Origin: an uncultured Phascolarctobacterium sp.
Lineage (GTDB): Bacteria > Bacillota > Negativicutes > Acidaminococcales > Acidaminococcaceae
NCBI GenBank assembly: GCA_934234275.1
Contig: CAKQHU010000024.1
Coordinates: 1 to 12,147, forward strand
Direction: 5' to 3'
DNA length: 12,147 nt
Shown: positions 6,001 through 12,147 of the stretch, piece by piece
Layout of the letters: each line of letters begins with the position of its first letter
Position numbering within the stretch: the stretch's first letter is position 1
Translations under genes and position numbers: made by a program
The notes under the pieces: model-generated
The model's database searches: none
What the model saw: only the letters and a program-made list of their open reading frames with translations
Told to the model about the DNA's origin: nothing

Positions 6001-8987
6001 ATACTACCTTGTCTGACGGCAAGAATACAACAGTTACCTCTACAAATAAAGACGGACAGATTGATTATCAAGTTAATGTTGCAGGTGATTTAAAGGATAT
6101 TACCTCTGTTTCCAACGGTGCGTCTAAGATTAACCTGAATGAAGACAGCATCAGCATTTCCAATGATAATAAATCCTTCGCAATTACTAACAGCGGTATC
6201 GGAATGAGCTATATCGGTGCTGATTATGCTGCAAAATCCATTATGTTGGGTGAAAATGGTACAACCATCAGTGGTGGCTTGAATGTAGCAGGCAGCAAGA
6301 TTACCGGCGTAGCAGCAGGTACTGCTGATACTGACGCAGTAAACGTAAGCCAGCTGAACAAAGTGTCCGTAGAAGCAGGCAAGCACAGTGTTGTTACAGA
6401 GGGTGCTAATATTACTGTAACTCCGGAACAAGCTGAAGACGGACGTATGCAATATAATGTGGCTCTGAAGAACGATATTGCTCTTGCAGGAGATAATGAC
6501 GCTTTTGTAAACATCAGCGGCAGCCACGGCTCTATTTGGGCAAGCAGCAGTGTAGCAGCAGGCAACGTTATTATGGATGGCACTACTGCAACTGTAAGCG
6601 GACTTGGCAATACAACTACTGCTTATGATGGCTTTGCTAACGGCGAAGGTAAGGCTGCAACCGAAGAGCAATTGAAGGAAGTTAGTAAAGTAGCAGAGAA
6701 CGCAAACCAAGGTTGGAATCTGTCCACCAACGGCGGTAAAGCATCTAAAGTAGCTCCCGGTGAAACTGTTGACTTCAGTGGTGACAAGAACATTACCATC
6801 AGTAATGATGGCACCAATGTTAAGGTTAAGCTGAACGAAAACATTGATGTAAACTCCGTTCAGACCAACGCTTTGAACTCCAAATACAACCTGTCCGTAG
6901 GCACTATGGCAGAAAACGGAATCATGCCGTTCTTTGTAAACAGCACCGGCGATTTCTACGCAGCACACAATAAATTCCACGTAGATAAAGACGGCAAAGT
7001 AACCGCAACCGCAGGCGAAATCGGCAACGTAGTTCTGCAAAATGGCGTATACTACGGTCATTCCACATTGCAGGACGGCAGCCTGTTACTCACCGATGAT
7101 AACGGTAACCACAGCTACATTGATGCTAAAGGCGCTAAGCTGGGCAAAGTAACTGTTGCTGAAGACGGCAAGATTACCGGCGTAGCAGCAGGTGCAATTA
7201 CTGCTGATTCCACTGACGCTGTAAACGGCAGCCAGCTGCATGCAGTAGCAACCGAAGCAGGCAAACACAGCAAGGTTGTAAATGGCTCCAACATCAATGT
7301 TGAAGAATTTGATAATGACGGTCAAAAGATTTACAAGGTTAACCTGAACAAGGATATCATGCTTGGCGATTTGACCGGCAAATATGTAAGCATTAGCGGT
7401 ACTAACGGTACTATCGAAACCACCGGCTACATTGCAACCGAGGATCGCGTATATGCTGATAAGGGCGGCAAGCTGGCAGATATCGACGTAACCGGCGATA
7501 AGATTTCCAACGGCGCTTCCTCCATCGTTCTGGATGGCAGCAATGTTAAGGTTAACGATAAGGTTACCATTGATCAGAACGGCAAGATCAGCGGCGTAGC
7601 AGCAGGTGCAATCACTGCTGATTCCACCGATGCTATCAACGGCAGCCAACTGCATCAGACCAATGAGAATGTTGCAGCTAACAGAGCTGACATCGATAAG
7701 AATAAAGCAGATATCGCAGCATTGGATAACCGCGTAACCAAAAACGAGCAAGATATCAAACAAAATGCTGCAGATATTGCTCAAAATAAAGCAGATATCG
7801 CTACCAACAAGGCAGATATTGCTACCAATAAAGCAAACATTGCCCAAAATGCAGCGGATATCAAAAAGGTTGAAGAGCTTGCTAAGAAACACACCACTGT
7901 TACCGCAGGTGACAACATTACTGTAACCGAAGACACCAATAAAGACGGTGGCAAGGAATACAAGGTTGCTCTGGACAAAGATATTAAGCTTGACAGCGTA
8001 ACTACCGGTCAAACTGTAATGAACAATGACGGCCTGAAAGTTGGCAAAGATGTAAGCGTAACCGCAACTGCTGTAACCGCAGGCAAGACCTCCATTAGCG
8101 ATGAAGGCGTCAAAGTTGGCGACAAGACCTATATCAGCGATAAAGGCCTGAATGCTAATGACCAAAAGGTTACCAACGTAAAAGCAGGTGACATCAGCGA
8201 AACCTCTAAGGACGCTGTAAACGGCAGCCAACTGTACAAAACCAATCAAGAAGTTGCCAACAACACCAACCGTATCAACCAACTGGGCAGCCGTGTAAAC
8301 AAGGTTGGCGCAGGCGCAGCAGCTCTGGCAGCACTGCATCCGATGGACTTCGATCCGGACGACAAACTGACCTTCTCCGCAGGCTACGGCAACTACGGCG
8401 GTGAAAACGCTGCGGCAATCGGCGCTTACTATCGTCCTGACGAAAAGGTAATGTTCAGTGTTGGCGGTACCGTAGGCAACGGTGAAAACATGGTTAACGC
8501 AGGCGTATCCTTCTCCCTGGACCGCACCAACCATGTAAGCAACAGCCGTACCGCTTTGGCTCGTGAGGTTATCGACCTCCGCGGTCAACTGGCAGTAATG
8601 GGCGCTAAGATGGCTAAGATGGAAAAAGCATTCGGTATGTTGGATGAAACCAAGACCAAACTCTTCCCGGATATCCCGGCTAACCACTGGGCATATGAAT
8701 ACATCGCTAAGCTGGCAGGCAACGGCTACATTGAAGGCTATCCTGATGGCAACTTCGGCGGTGACCGCCTGATGACTCGTTACGAATTTGCTGCAATGCT
8801 CTATCGTGCAATCGAAAACGGCGCAGCTCTGGAAGAGAAGATCATCAAAGAATTTGAGCCTGAATTGGGCCGCATCCGTGTAGACCGCATCAGCGGTGAG
8901 GATGGCGATCGCGATAAGATCGAACGTGTACGCGTAAACGATACTAAAGGCGAGCGCGACCATTACGGCAACAAGCTGGCAAAATAA
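3039..8987 (+). CDS. Giant trimeric autotransporter adhesin (YadA-like) with C-terminal SLH domain
   Basis: The product has 1982 residues. The start at ATG 3039 is set by GGGAGG and by the ESPR motif MNKVFKVIWSEARNAYVVVSE (1-21), part of a signal peptide cut near AMA-A (56/57). Next come eleven 8-residue repeats (64-151), a YadA-type head with short repeats such as VAIGEKA and SIAIGK (about 152-540), then a long stalk. Seven neck motifs of the type ITNVAAGTADTDAVNV-QL begin near 549, 811, 960, 1088, 1379, 1517 and 1711. A trimeric coiled coil lies at 1552-1614 and the YadA anchor at about 1745-1828. A short coiled coil follows, then an SLH domain (LFPDIPANHW...GYIEGYPDG...MTRYE, about 1875-1925) and a charged tail (RVDRISGEDGDRDKIERVRV). 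I saw no cysteine after the signal peptide. Homotrimers should display the stalk outside the cell, with SLH in the periplasm on peptidoglycan. The ligand is unknown. Its own promoter and terminator make it monocistronic. Confidence 0.95.
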   Translation: MNKVFKVIWSEARNAYVVVSEIAKNHGSKSCSTKKLLTMLIATGVMTCASMAPAMAAPNVDASATVNVGKKAAVNVAENAKVNVKKDAKVNVEESAELTVKNGAKVTFSKDAGIGFENGAKINLGSKAGVTLADGAKLSVAKGSNVSVDKNITMGNGAVSSPYVGQTGNVAIGEKALAWNGNGLQEALMDFGQGGAKVKTFFGFPYGAEIVDGTKLPGSIAIGKNTVARSGSTMIGDHGYTGKIGDTTITPDGNGIMKYNNDVYSTTIGANSFNSGALASVTGVFSIASSKFDGGDSYKSYAVQNTGATIYGSMNSIESATSDAEYSGIASSVLGFANKTQNANAALIWGTGNEVTNSIEKVGINTNWNNVSVAEAQKKAIEAMQSSDYAGGSVMAIGGGNKADYAKYSQLTGVKNKVTGTEAKAAQYDFVNGYQNTVTNASDVTVIGIKNEVTADGNKVIGDNHKVSGKDNVIFGSADEVTETTVNNAVVLGHNAKVIGEGGVALGSGSVASTAAGVLGYGADGKTDATWQATKGAVSVGGNGVTRQITNVAAGTADTDAVNVAQLKKVNEEALKHSTVTDDGVNITVTDEGFNADGGKEYKVALKNDIYLAGDDPDAFVSISGSKGTIWTSGKVTAGSVEAGSVVMDGATATVSGLGNKTTAYAGFATTGKAATEEQLKEVATEAGKHTTLVAGDNVQVKEEKTDNGLKYTVSATDTTYTAGNGIAINGENNAISVKLNKDEANLAVDKEGLSLNKDLKGIESISNNTSKLVLREGWAGMQNGVGASVFMVGGLTTINDKVTVDEQGKISGVATGVADTDAVNVGQLNKVSVEAGKHTTLVAGDNVQVKEEKTDNGLKYTVSATDTTYTAGNGIAINGENNAISVKLNKDEANLAVDKEGLSLNKDLKGIESISNNTSKLVLREGWAGMQNGVGASVFMVGGLTTINGRVTVDEQGKISGVAAGVADNDAVNVSQLNKVSVEAGKHTTLSDGKNTTVTSTNKDGQIDYQVNVAGDLKDITSVSNGASKINLNEDSISISNDNKSFAITNSGIGMSYIGADYAAKSIMLGENGTTISGGLNVAGSKITGVAAGTADTDAVNVSQLNKVSVEAGKHSVVTEGANITVTPEQAEDGRMQYNVALKNDIALAGDNDAFVNISGSHGSIWASSSVAAGNVIMDGTTATVSGLGNTTTAYDGFANGEGKAATEEQLKEVSKVAENANQGWNLSTNGGKASKVAPGETVDFSGDKNITISNDGTNVKVKLNENIDVNSVQTNALNSKYNLSVGTMAENGIMPFFVNSTGDFYAAHNKFHVDKDGKVTATAGEIGNVVLQNGVYYGHSTLQDGSLLLTDDNGNHSYIDAKGAKLGKVTVAEDGKITGVAAGAITADSTDAVNGSQLHAVATEAGKHSKVVNGSNINVEEFDNDGQKIYKVNLNKDIMLGDLTGKYVSISGTNGTIETTGYIATEDRVYADKGGKLADIDVTGDKISNGASSIVLDGSNVKVNDKVTIDQNGKISGVAAGAITADSTDAINGSQLHQTNENVAANRADIDKNKADIAALDNRVTKNEQDIKQNAADIAQNKADIATNKADIATNKANIAQNAADIKKVEELAKKHTTVTAGDNITVTEDTNKDGGKEYKVALDKDIKLDSVTTGQTVMNNDGLKVGKDVSVTATAVTAGKTSISDEGVKVGDKTYISDKGLNANDQKVTNVKAGDISETSKDAVNGSQLYKTNQEVANNTNRINQLGSRVNKVGAGAAALAALHPMDFDPDDKLTFSAGYGNYGGENAAAIGAYYRPDEKVMFSVGGTVGNGENMVNAGVSFSLDRTNHVSNSRTALAREVIDLRGQLAVMGAKMAKMEKAFGMLDETKTKLFPDIPANHWAYEYIAKLAGNGYIEGYPDGNFGGDRLMTRYEFAAMLYRAIENGAALEEKIIKEFEPELGRIRVDRISGEDGDRDKIERVRVNDTKGERDHYGNKLAK
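3228..3491 (+). repeat. Eleven 8-residue repeats at the adhesin N-terminus
   Basis: Residues 64-151 divide without gaps into eleven octads of the form A-x-[V/I/L]-x-[V/F/L]-x-x-[turn residue]. Examples are AKVNVKKD, AKVNVEES, AKVTFSKD and AKLSVAKG. The alternating hydrophobic pattern suggests short beta strands separated by turns. The YadA-type head repeats only begin after it. Confidence 0.85.
5094..5987 (+). repeat. Two near-identical 447-bp tandem modules in the adhesin stalk
   Basis: Units 5094-5540 and 5541-5987 each encode 149 residues, starting at EAGKHTTL and ending after a neck and QLNKVSV. From about 5115 to 5350 I see no base difference from the second copy, including at synonymous sites. 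The ends differ (for example INDK against INGR). This points to recent duplication or gene conversion. The next unit, from 5988, starts the same way but diverges at once. Confidence 0.88.
7692..7880 (+). repeat. Nine coiled-coil heptads with asparagine core layers
   Basis: Residues 1552-1614 form nine continuous heptads such as IAQNKAD, IATNKAD and IATNKAN. Eight begin with Ile and one with Val at position a, and seven have Asn at position d. From knowledge of other trimeric autotransporters, such N-at-d layers form trimeric coiled coils that bind anions. The DNA repeats with a 21-bp period and could change length by slippage. Confidence 0.85.
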
Positions 8988-9030
8988 ATTGTCGGCAGTG
9001 ACAAGTGAATAAAGCTCAGTAAACATTAAG

Positions 9031-9061
9031 AGGCGTTCTCCCGCAAGGGAGAACGCCTTTT
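9031..9061 (+). terminator. Rho-independent terminator of the adhesin gene
   Basis: AGGCGTTCTCCC (9031-9042) pairs perfectly with 9047-9058 around a GCAA tetraloop and runs into TTTTG. The stem is identical to that of the terminator after rpn at 10206-10239. Confidence 0.92.
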
Positions 9062-9113
9062 GTAGTAGTGAATATATTATTAATCGTAATATAAATTTTT
9101 CTTTTGCGAACTG

Positions 9114-9142
9114 TTGTTTTGATGTAATTTCTGTGGTATAAT
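9114..9142 (+). promoter_or_regulatory. Promoter of the small RNA
   Basis: TTGTTT (9114-9119) and a perfect TATAAT (9137-9142) are spaced by 17 bp, and TGG just upstream makes an extended -10. The predicted start is near 9149-9151. Confidence 0.75.
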
Positions 9143-9148
9143 TACCTT

Positions 9149-9240
9149 AGTTGCATAGGTAGCCGCATTTTTGCGGAGCTTATGCCTGGTTATGCGGACC
9201 CGTGGCGCTTGTCGAGCTTTCGGCAGGCGCCTTTTCTTTT
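9149..9240 (+). ncRNA. Probable orphan small RNA of about 90 nt
   Basis: A strong promoter and a strong terminator bracket about 90 nt with no ORF of note. The 5' half folds as GCATA/TATGC (9153-9157 with 9181-9185) enclosing CCGCA-TTTT-TGCGG (9163-9176). A second TATGC-GG at 9191-9197 offers an alternative partner for both GCATA and CCGCA, so the RNA could switch folds. The 3' half is the terminator hairpin. I do not recognise it as SRP RNA, 6S RNA, tmRNA, RNase P RNA or a common riboswitch. It could act in trans, or as an attenuated leader of rpn, whose start codon lies 69 nt past the terminator. Confidence 0.6.
9204..9240 (+). terminator. Terminator of the small RNA
   Basis: GGCGCTTGTCGA (9204-9215) pairs with TCGGCAGGCGCC (9220-9231) over 12 pairs, two of them G-T, around a GCTT loop. 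TTTTCTTTT follows. Confidence 0.88.
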
Positions 9241-9284
9241 ACGTCAGTTGCAAGCGCCGGCTTATATATTTTTGCCTGACTTTA

Positions 9285-9302
9285 TGCTATAATCAAAGGA
9301 GG
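9285..9302 (+). promoter_or_regulatory. Extended -10 element and ribosome binding site of rpn
   Basis: TGC precedes a perfect TATAAT (9288-9293), but no good -35 box sits 16-18 bp upstream. The expected start near 9300 would fall inside the ribosome binding site AAAGGAGG (9295-9302), which lies 6 nt before the ATG. A transcript from here would have almost no leader, so rpn may instead depend on read-through of the small-RNA terminator. Confidence 0.45.
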
Positions 9303-9308
9303 AAACAA

Positions 9309-10190
9309 ATGCAAAACTTAGCAACAAAATTCGAAAACCTGACGATTCAAAGTGACTTTATCTTCAAAAAGGTTATGTCGCGCAAGCGTATCTGCATTCA
9401 CCTGTTAGAGGAATTACTGCAGATCAAAATTGCTGATATCAACTACCTGGAGGCAGAAAAATCCCTTGAGCCTGAATTCGTCAGCCGTGGTATCCGTCTG
9501 GACATCATTGTGGCAGATGACAAGAATACGCATTACAATTTGGAAATGCAGGTCAAGAACACCAAAAATCCTGATACCAAAAACTACGTGTTGCCCAAGC
9601 GCACACGCTACTATCAGGCTATGTTGGATACTGATATGCTGCAAAAAGGTCAGGATTACGACGAACTTTCGCCTACTTATATAATTTTCTTCTGCCTGTT
9701 TGACTTCTTCGAGGATTCTCAACGCATCTATACTTTCAAAAGACGTTGCTTGGAAAACATGGAGATTGAATTGGCAGATGAAGCTGCTATTATGTTTCTT
9801 AACACATTAGGCACTAAGGGCGATGTATCGCCGGATATTCAAAGCCTGTTTGACTACATCAACAACAATACAGTTACCAGCAACTTCACCCGTGAGGTTG
9901 CTGATACCATTACGGAAATCAAGAATGATAAGAAAGTGAGGGATGCCTATATGACTTACGAAATGCGTATGAAAGACCTGCGTGACGAAGCACATGCCGA
10001 AGGTCTGGCTGAGGGTAAGGCTCAGGGTCTCGCCGAAGGCAAGGCAGAAGGTCTTGCGGAAGGCAAGGCAGAAGAAAAGACTGCAACTGCAAAGCGTCTT
10101 TTAAGTATGGGATTATCTGTAGAGGATATTGCTAAGGCTACTTCGCTTTCTGTTGAGCAGGTTGAAGCGATTAAGGCTGAACAAATTTGA
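9309..10190 (+). CDS. Rpn-family recombination-promoting nuclease / putative transposase (PD-(D/E)XK)
   Basis: The product has 293 residues. I chose the ATG at 9309 because AAAGGAGG lies 6 nt upstream. An upstream in-frame start would translate the small RNA and has no such site. The N-terminal half is typical of the family: a DFIFKKVMS start, RLDIIV with Asp65, then LEMQV with Glu79 and Gln81, the E-x-Q variant of the PD-(D/E)XK metal site seen in Rpn proteins. Residues 230-257 are seven tetrapeptide repeats of the form A-[E/Q]-G-[L/K]. A C-terminal helical segment follows (SMGLSVEDIAKATSLSVEQV), looking like a short helix-turn-helix. From memory, E. coli Rpn proteins are DNA endonucleases, and some act in phage defence with a small internally started C-terminal product as antitoxin. 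A DNA-cutting role here is inferred from the family. Confidence 0.85.
   Translation: MQNLATKFENLTIQSDFIFKKVMSRKRICIHLLEELLQIKIADINYLEAEKSLEPEFVSRGIRLDIIVADDKNTHYNLEMQVKNTKNPDTKNYVLPKRTRYYQAMLDTDMLQKGQDYDELSPTYIIFFCLFDFFEDSQRIYTFKRRCLENMEIELADEAAIMFLNTLGTKGDVSPDIQSLFDYINNNTVTSNFTREVADTITEIKNDKKVRDAYMTYEMRMKDLRDEAHAEGLAEGKAQGLAEGKAEGLAEGKAEEKTATAKRLLSMGLSVEDIAKATSLSVEQVEAIKAEQI
9951..10190 (+). CDS. Candidate internal in-frame small protein, RpnS-like C-terminal product
   Basis: An in-frame ATG at 9951 (Met215 of the Rpn protein) is preceded by GTGAGGG (9936-9942) with 8 nt spacing, a workable ribosome binding site inside the gene. It would give 79 residues containing all the tetrapeptide repeats and the C-terminal helical segment, but none of the nuclease domain. 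This matches the gene-within-gene layout described for Rpn toxin-antitoxin systems, where the small product blocks the full-length nuclease. Two further in-frame Met codons follow within seven residues, so the exact start is uncertain. Expression is not shown by sequence alone. Confidence 0.45.
   Translation: MTYEMRMKDLRDEAHAEGLAEGKAQGLAEGKAEGLAEGKAEEKTATAKRLLSMGLSVEDIAKATSLSVEQVEAIKAEQI
9996..10079 (+). repeat. Tetrapeptide-coding repeat in rpn
   Basis: Seven 12-bp units encode AEGL, AEGK, AQGL, AEGK, AEGL, AEGK and AEEK. Paired units form a 24-bp higher period. Four-residue repeats of variable number are a known feature of the Rpn C-terminal domain and lie at its dimer interface. Confidence 0.85.
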
Positions 10191-10205
10191 TAAGTTGTTA
10201 TAAGT

Positions 10206-10239
10206 AAAGGCGTTCTCCCACAGGGGAGAACGCCTTTTT
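10206..10239 (+). terminator. Terminator between convergent rpn and the thioesterase gene
   Basis: AAAGGCGTTCTCCC (10206-10219) pairs perfectly over 14 bp with 10224-10237 around an ACAG loop, and a T run follows. On the minus strand the hairpin ends in TTTA, so it may also stop the convergent operon. The core differs from the adhesin terminator only at two loop bases. Confidence 0.92.
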
Positions 10240-10305
10240 ACATTCTAACGAAAGCAGTTAAGCTGTTATGGTATACGCTTTATAGACTACCTGCGGAGCT
10301 GATAC

Positions 10306-10743
10306 TTACCACTTTTCCGGAATTCCGGGGAAGTCGGCAATCGTCAGCATACAGCAGCTGCCGGTGGCCAGCAATGTATCTGCATCAGTATCATATACAT
10401 GAATCTGCATAGTAATCAACTGGTCATTATGCGAAACAACCTCAGCCTGTGCCTCTACCATTGCACCGGAAGGAGCGCCCTTGATGAAATCTACGGTCAT
10501 CGATACCGTAACCACGCGCTTGCCCATAGCGGCGCAGGCGATGCCGGTGGCATTATCCACCAGTGTTGTAAGCAAGCCTCCGTGCAGCTTGCCGTTGAGG
10601 TTTGTGTGGATGGCAGGGTCGATGCGCAGGCCTACTGCAGCTTTGCCGCAGCTGATGCTGTGAACCTTTATGCCGCAGTGCTGCATAAAAGCGTTATGCG
10701 TGTAGATATCTTTTACGCTTCGGATAATTTCTTCCGGTTGCAT
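10306..10743 (-). CDS. PaaI-family hotdog-fold thioesterase
   Basis: The product has 145 residues, the usual size for this family of acyl-CoA thioesterases. The signature N-G-K-L-H-G-G (50-56) is present, followed by Asp63 in the LVDNATG helix. The strands VTVSMTVDFIKGA and MVEAQAEVV complete the hotdog pattern. Such enzymes hydrolyse acyl-CoA or aryl-CoA esters in the cytosol. The substrate cannot be told from sequence. It starts 3 nt after the stop of the MmgE/PrpD gene. Its ribosome binding site AAAGGAGG is embedded in the last codons of that gene, so the two are translationally coupled. A housekeeping or CoA-recycling role beside the MmgE/PrpD enzyme is an inference. Confidence 0.88.
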   Translation of the reverse strand: MQPEEIIRSVKDIYTHNAFMQHCGIKVHSISCGKAAVGLRIDPAIHTNLNGKLHGGLLTTLVDNATGIACAAMGKRVVTVSMTVDFIKGAPSGAMVEAQAEVVSHNDQLITMQIHVYDTDADTLLATGSCCMLTIADFPGIPEKW

Positions 10744-10746
10744 AAA

Positions 10747-12117
10747 TCATTCCTCCTTTAGACAGGCATCCAAAGCTTGGGCAACGTCACTGCATTGCTC
10801 AAGGCTTGCTACCCAATTTTGTAAACGTAATGCTTTAGCTTCACCGTAGACAGGTACGGCAAGGCTCATAAATTTAGCACAGAGCTCCTCCCAGGTCAGA
10901 GGATTTTCCGGATCTCCCTTAGGATAATCAACCTGCATTGTAAGTGTTTGTCCGTTTTGCAGCTGGATTTCTACTCTGGAAGCCAGCTTAGAAGCATCTG
11001 CCGCATGAAGCTGTTCCATAGCCTCATCACGAATAACCTCGATGCGCTGCATTAAATCCGTAAGCTCTTTGTTATGGATACATTCCTCGCTGAACTGCGC
11101 AATGCCTACTTCACCGAACTTCAGCATAGCAGCGGTGCAATATTGAATACTGAATTTGCCGCCGTAGGGAGTTTGCGGCTGGGGATTGTTAATCAGATAG
11201 TTAGTAATATCATTGACGTAAAGCTTAATTTTAGCGATGTCCTCAGGCTGCAGAGAATGAGCCTTGCGCAGCTCCTGAATGGCGTAAAGAGCGGCGTGAG
11301 CATGCTTGCAGCAGGCGTAGGGCTTGAAGGAATTGATGTCGATTTTCAGCTTGTCGGTGCTCATGTTTTCGGTAAGCTTTTCCAAATGCGGTTCTTTGAC
11401 CATGGCACGGCAGAAGCCCTTTTCGCCTTCTAAAATCTCGCTGGCGGCAGTAAAGCCCTTCTGCGACAGATAAGCGCTGAGGACACCGCTGTAGGAAGCC
11501 TTGCCTGTGTGTAGCGGCTTGCTCATGGCACCTTCCTTTAAAAATTCCCACAGGCCTGCAGCCTGGGTACCGGCGCTGCCATAGCACATCAGTGTCTGCT
11601 GTGCGTCAAGACCGAGGGCGTTGGCGGCAGCAGCACCGGCGGCGATGGTGCCTGCAGTACCGGTAGTATGCCAGAAGAAGTATGATTCCGGGATTACAGC
11701 TTCGCCTACGCGGCCGCTGGCTTCGTAGCCTGCGCAGATAGCTGCAATGAGCTGCTTGCCGCTTTTATGCTCCGCTTCGCAGACAGCCAGTGCGGGAGAA
11801 ACAACGACGCAGGCCGGATGGATAATCGATGGGTTATGCAGATCATCAAAGTCCAGACTGTGGGAAGCAGCGCTGTTGATAAAGGCGGCGTTTAGGGCAC
11901 CGGCCTTTTTTGCGGGAAGGCTGCCGAAGATATTCGCCTGCGGTGCATCGCCCTGAAGAATAACATCATGGATGATACGCACCGGCTTTTCCTGCGAACC
12001 GCGGATAGCAATTCCCAACCAGTCCAGCAGACACTTTTTAGCCATTTCGATACTGTGAGCAGAAAGCTTATCGTAGCACAATTCTGCGGTAAATTTTGCT
12101 AATGCTTTAGTTGTCAT
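10747..12117 (-). CDS. MmgE/PrpD-family protein (2-methylcitrate dehydratase / cis-aconitate decarboxylase superfamily)
   Basis: The product has 456 residues, full length for the family. Landmarks are SLDFDDLHNPSIIHP (87-101), GYEASGRVGEA (130-140), HTTGTAGT (150-157), KPLHTGKA (200-207) and KPYACCKHAHAA (265-276). Compared with what I recall of human cis-aconitate decarboxylase, counterparts of the catalytic Asp, His, Lys and His appear present (Asp89, His100, His150, Lys206 and His272/His274). A Leu93 stands where a Thr is usual. Members act on small polycarboxylic acids, but many have unknown substrates and I cannot choose one. The start is supported by AGGCAGG 8 nt upstream. It is first in a coupled pair with a thioesterase. 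Any promoter is mostly beyond the window end, although TAAAAT at 12146-12141 could be its -10 box. Confidence 0.88.
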   Translation of the reverse strand: MTTKALAKFTAELCYDKLSAHSIEMAKKCLLDWLGIAIRGSQEKPVRIIHDVILQGDAPQANIFGSLPAKKAGALNAAFINSAASHSLDFDDLHNPSIIHPACVVVSPALAVCEAEHKSGKQLIAAICAGYEASGRVGEAVIPESYFFWHTTGTAGTIAAGAAAANALGLDAQQTLMCYGSAGTQAAGLWEFLKEGAMSKPLHTGKASYSGVLSAYLSQKGFTAASEILEGEKGFCRAMVKEPHLEKLTENMSTDKLKIDINSFKPYACCKHAHAALYAIQELRKAHSLQPEDIAKIKLYVNDITNYLINNPQPQTPYGGKFSIQYCTAAMLKFGEVGIAQFSEECIHNKELTDLMQRIEVIRDEAMEQLHAADASKLASRVEIQLQNGQTLTMQVDYPKGDPENPLTWEELCAKFMSLAVPVYGEAKALRLQNWVASLEQCSDVAQALDACLKEE

Positions 12118-12147
12118 TGTAAATACCTGCCTTTGCTTTAATTTTAA

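Noticed and set aside
4077..6071. 664-codon open frame antisense to the adhesin, with similar ones at 6090-7061 and 7086-9026
   Set aside because: They mirror the repetitive, stop-poor codon usage of the adhesin. Their Cys-rich products repeat wherever the adhesin repeats, and no ribosome binding sites or recognisable domains appear.
9149..9240. Known RNA classes (SRP RNA, 6S RNA, fluoride, ZTP or guanidine riboswitches)
   Set aside because: The conserved motifs that define these classes are not present as far as I can see by eye.
9171..9308. N-terminal extension of the Rpn protein through the small RNA
   Set aside because: It would translate a terminator hairpin, lacks a ribosome binding site and adds residues foreign to the family. 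The ATG at 9309 has AAAGGAGG.
10399..10761. 120-codon ORF antisense to the thioesterase, and 11074-11433 antisense to the MmgE/PrpD gene
   Set aside because: Both are frame shadows of well-supported minus-strand genes and show no domain or ribosome binding site.

Overview
The window looks like a chromosomal segment from a diderm Firmicute of the Negativicutes (Acidaminococcaceae/Phascolarctobacterium-like). The main reason is a very large trimeric autotransporter adhesin whose outer-membrane anchor is followed by a coiled coil and a single S-layer-homology (SLH) domain. That combination fits an outer membrane tethered to peptidoglycan through SLH domains. The genus is an inference from memory, not a search result.

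Layout. (1) 1-696: the C-terminal part of a Fis-type AAA+ regulator, cut by the window edge and closed by a terminator. It lacks the GAFTGA loop and the usual arginine fingers, so it resembles DhaR more than a true sigma-54 activator. (2) 782-1071: a tandem array with an exact 83-bp period. Each unit carries a 38-bp imperfect dyad centred on TGCAACATGTTGCA. The last spacer has become a promoter for the next gene. (3) 1087-2382: an AAA_14/DUF4143-type ATPase. It is followed by a second, diverged copy of the same terminator-plus-dyad block that precedes it. (4) 2527-3038: a 500-bp intergenic region with a possible short transcript, a strong extended -10 promoter, a leader of about 220 nt holding a 33-codon ORF, and an A/T hairpin abutting the ribosome binding site. 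(5) 3039-8987: the 1982-residue adhesin. (6) 9031-9308: a terminator, then a probable small RNA of about 90 nt with its own promoter and terminator. (7) 9309-10190: an Rpn-family PD-(D/E)XK nuclease with tetrapeptide repeats and a plausible internal start for a small C-terminal protein, closed by a terminator with the same stem as the adhesin terminator. (8) On the minus strand, 12117-10306: a translationally coupled pair, an MmgE/PrpD-family enzyme followed by a PaaI-type hotdog thioesterase.

Two accessory genes, the ATPase and the Rpn nuclease, flank the adhesin. Each is bracketed by duplicated terminator palindromes: about 135 bp of terminator plus dyad around the ATPase, and a 32-bp terminator around the sRNA-rpn unit. 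This could mean that accessory cassettes enter or leave by recombination at duplicated terminators. The items most worth following are the dyad array with its newborn promoter, the candidate gene-within-gene in rpn, the orphan small RNA, and the SLH-tethered adhesin with an N-terminal 8-residue repeat region.
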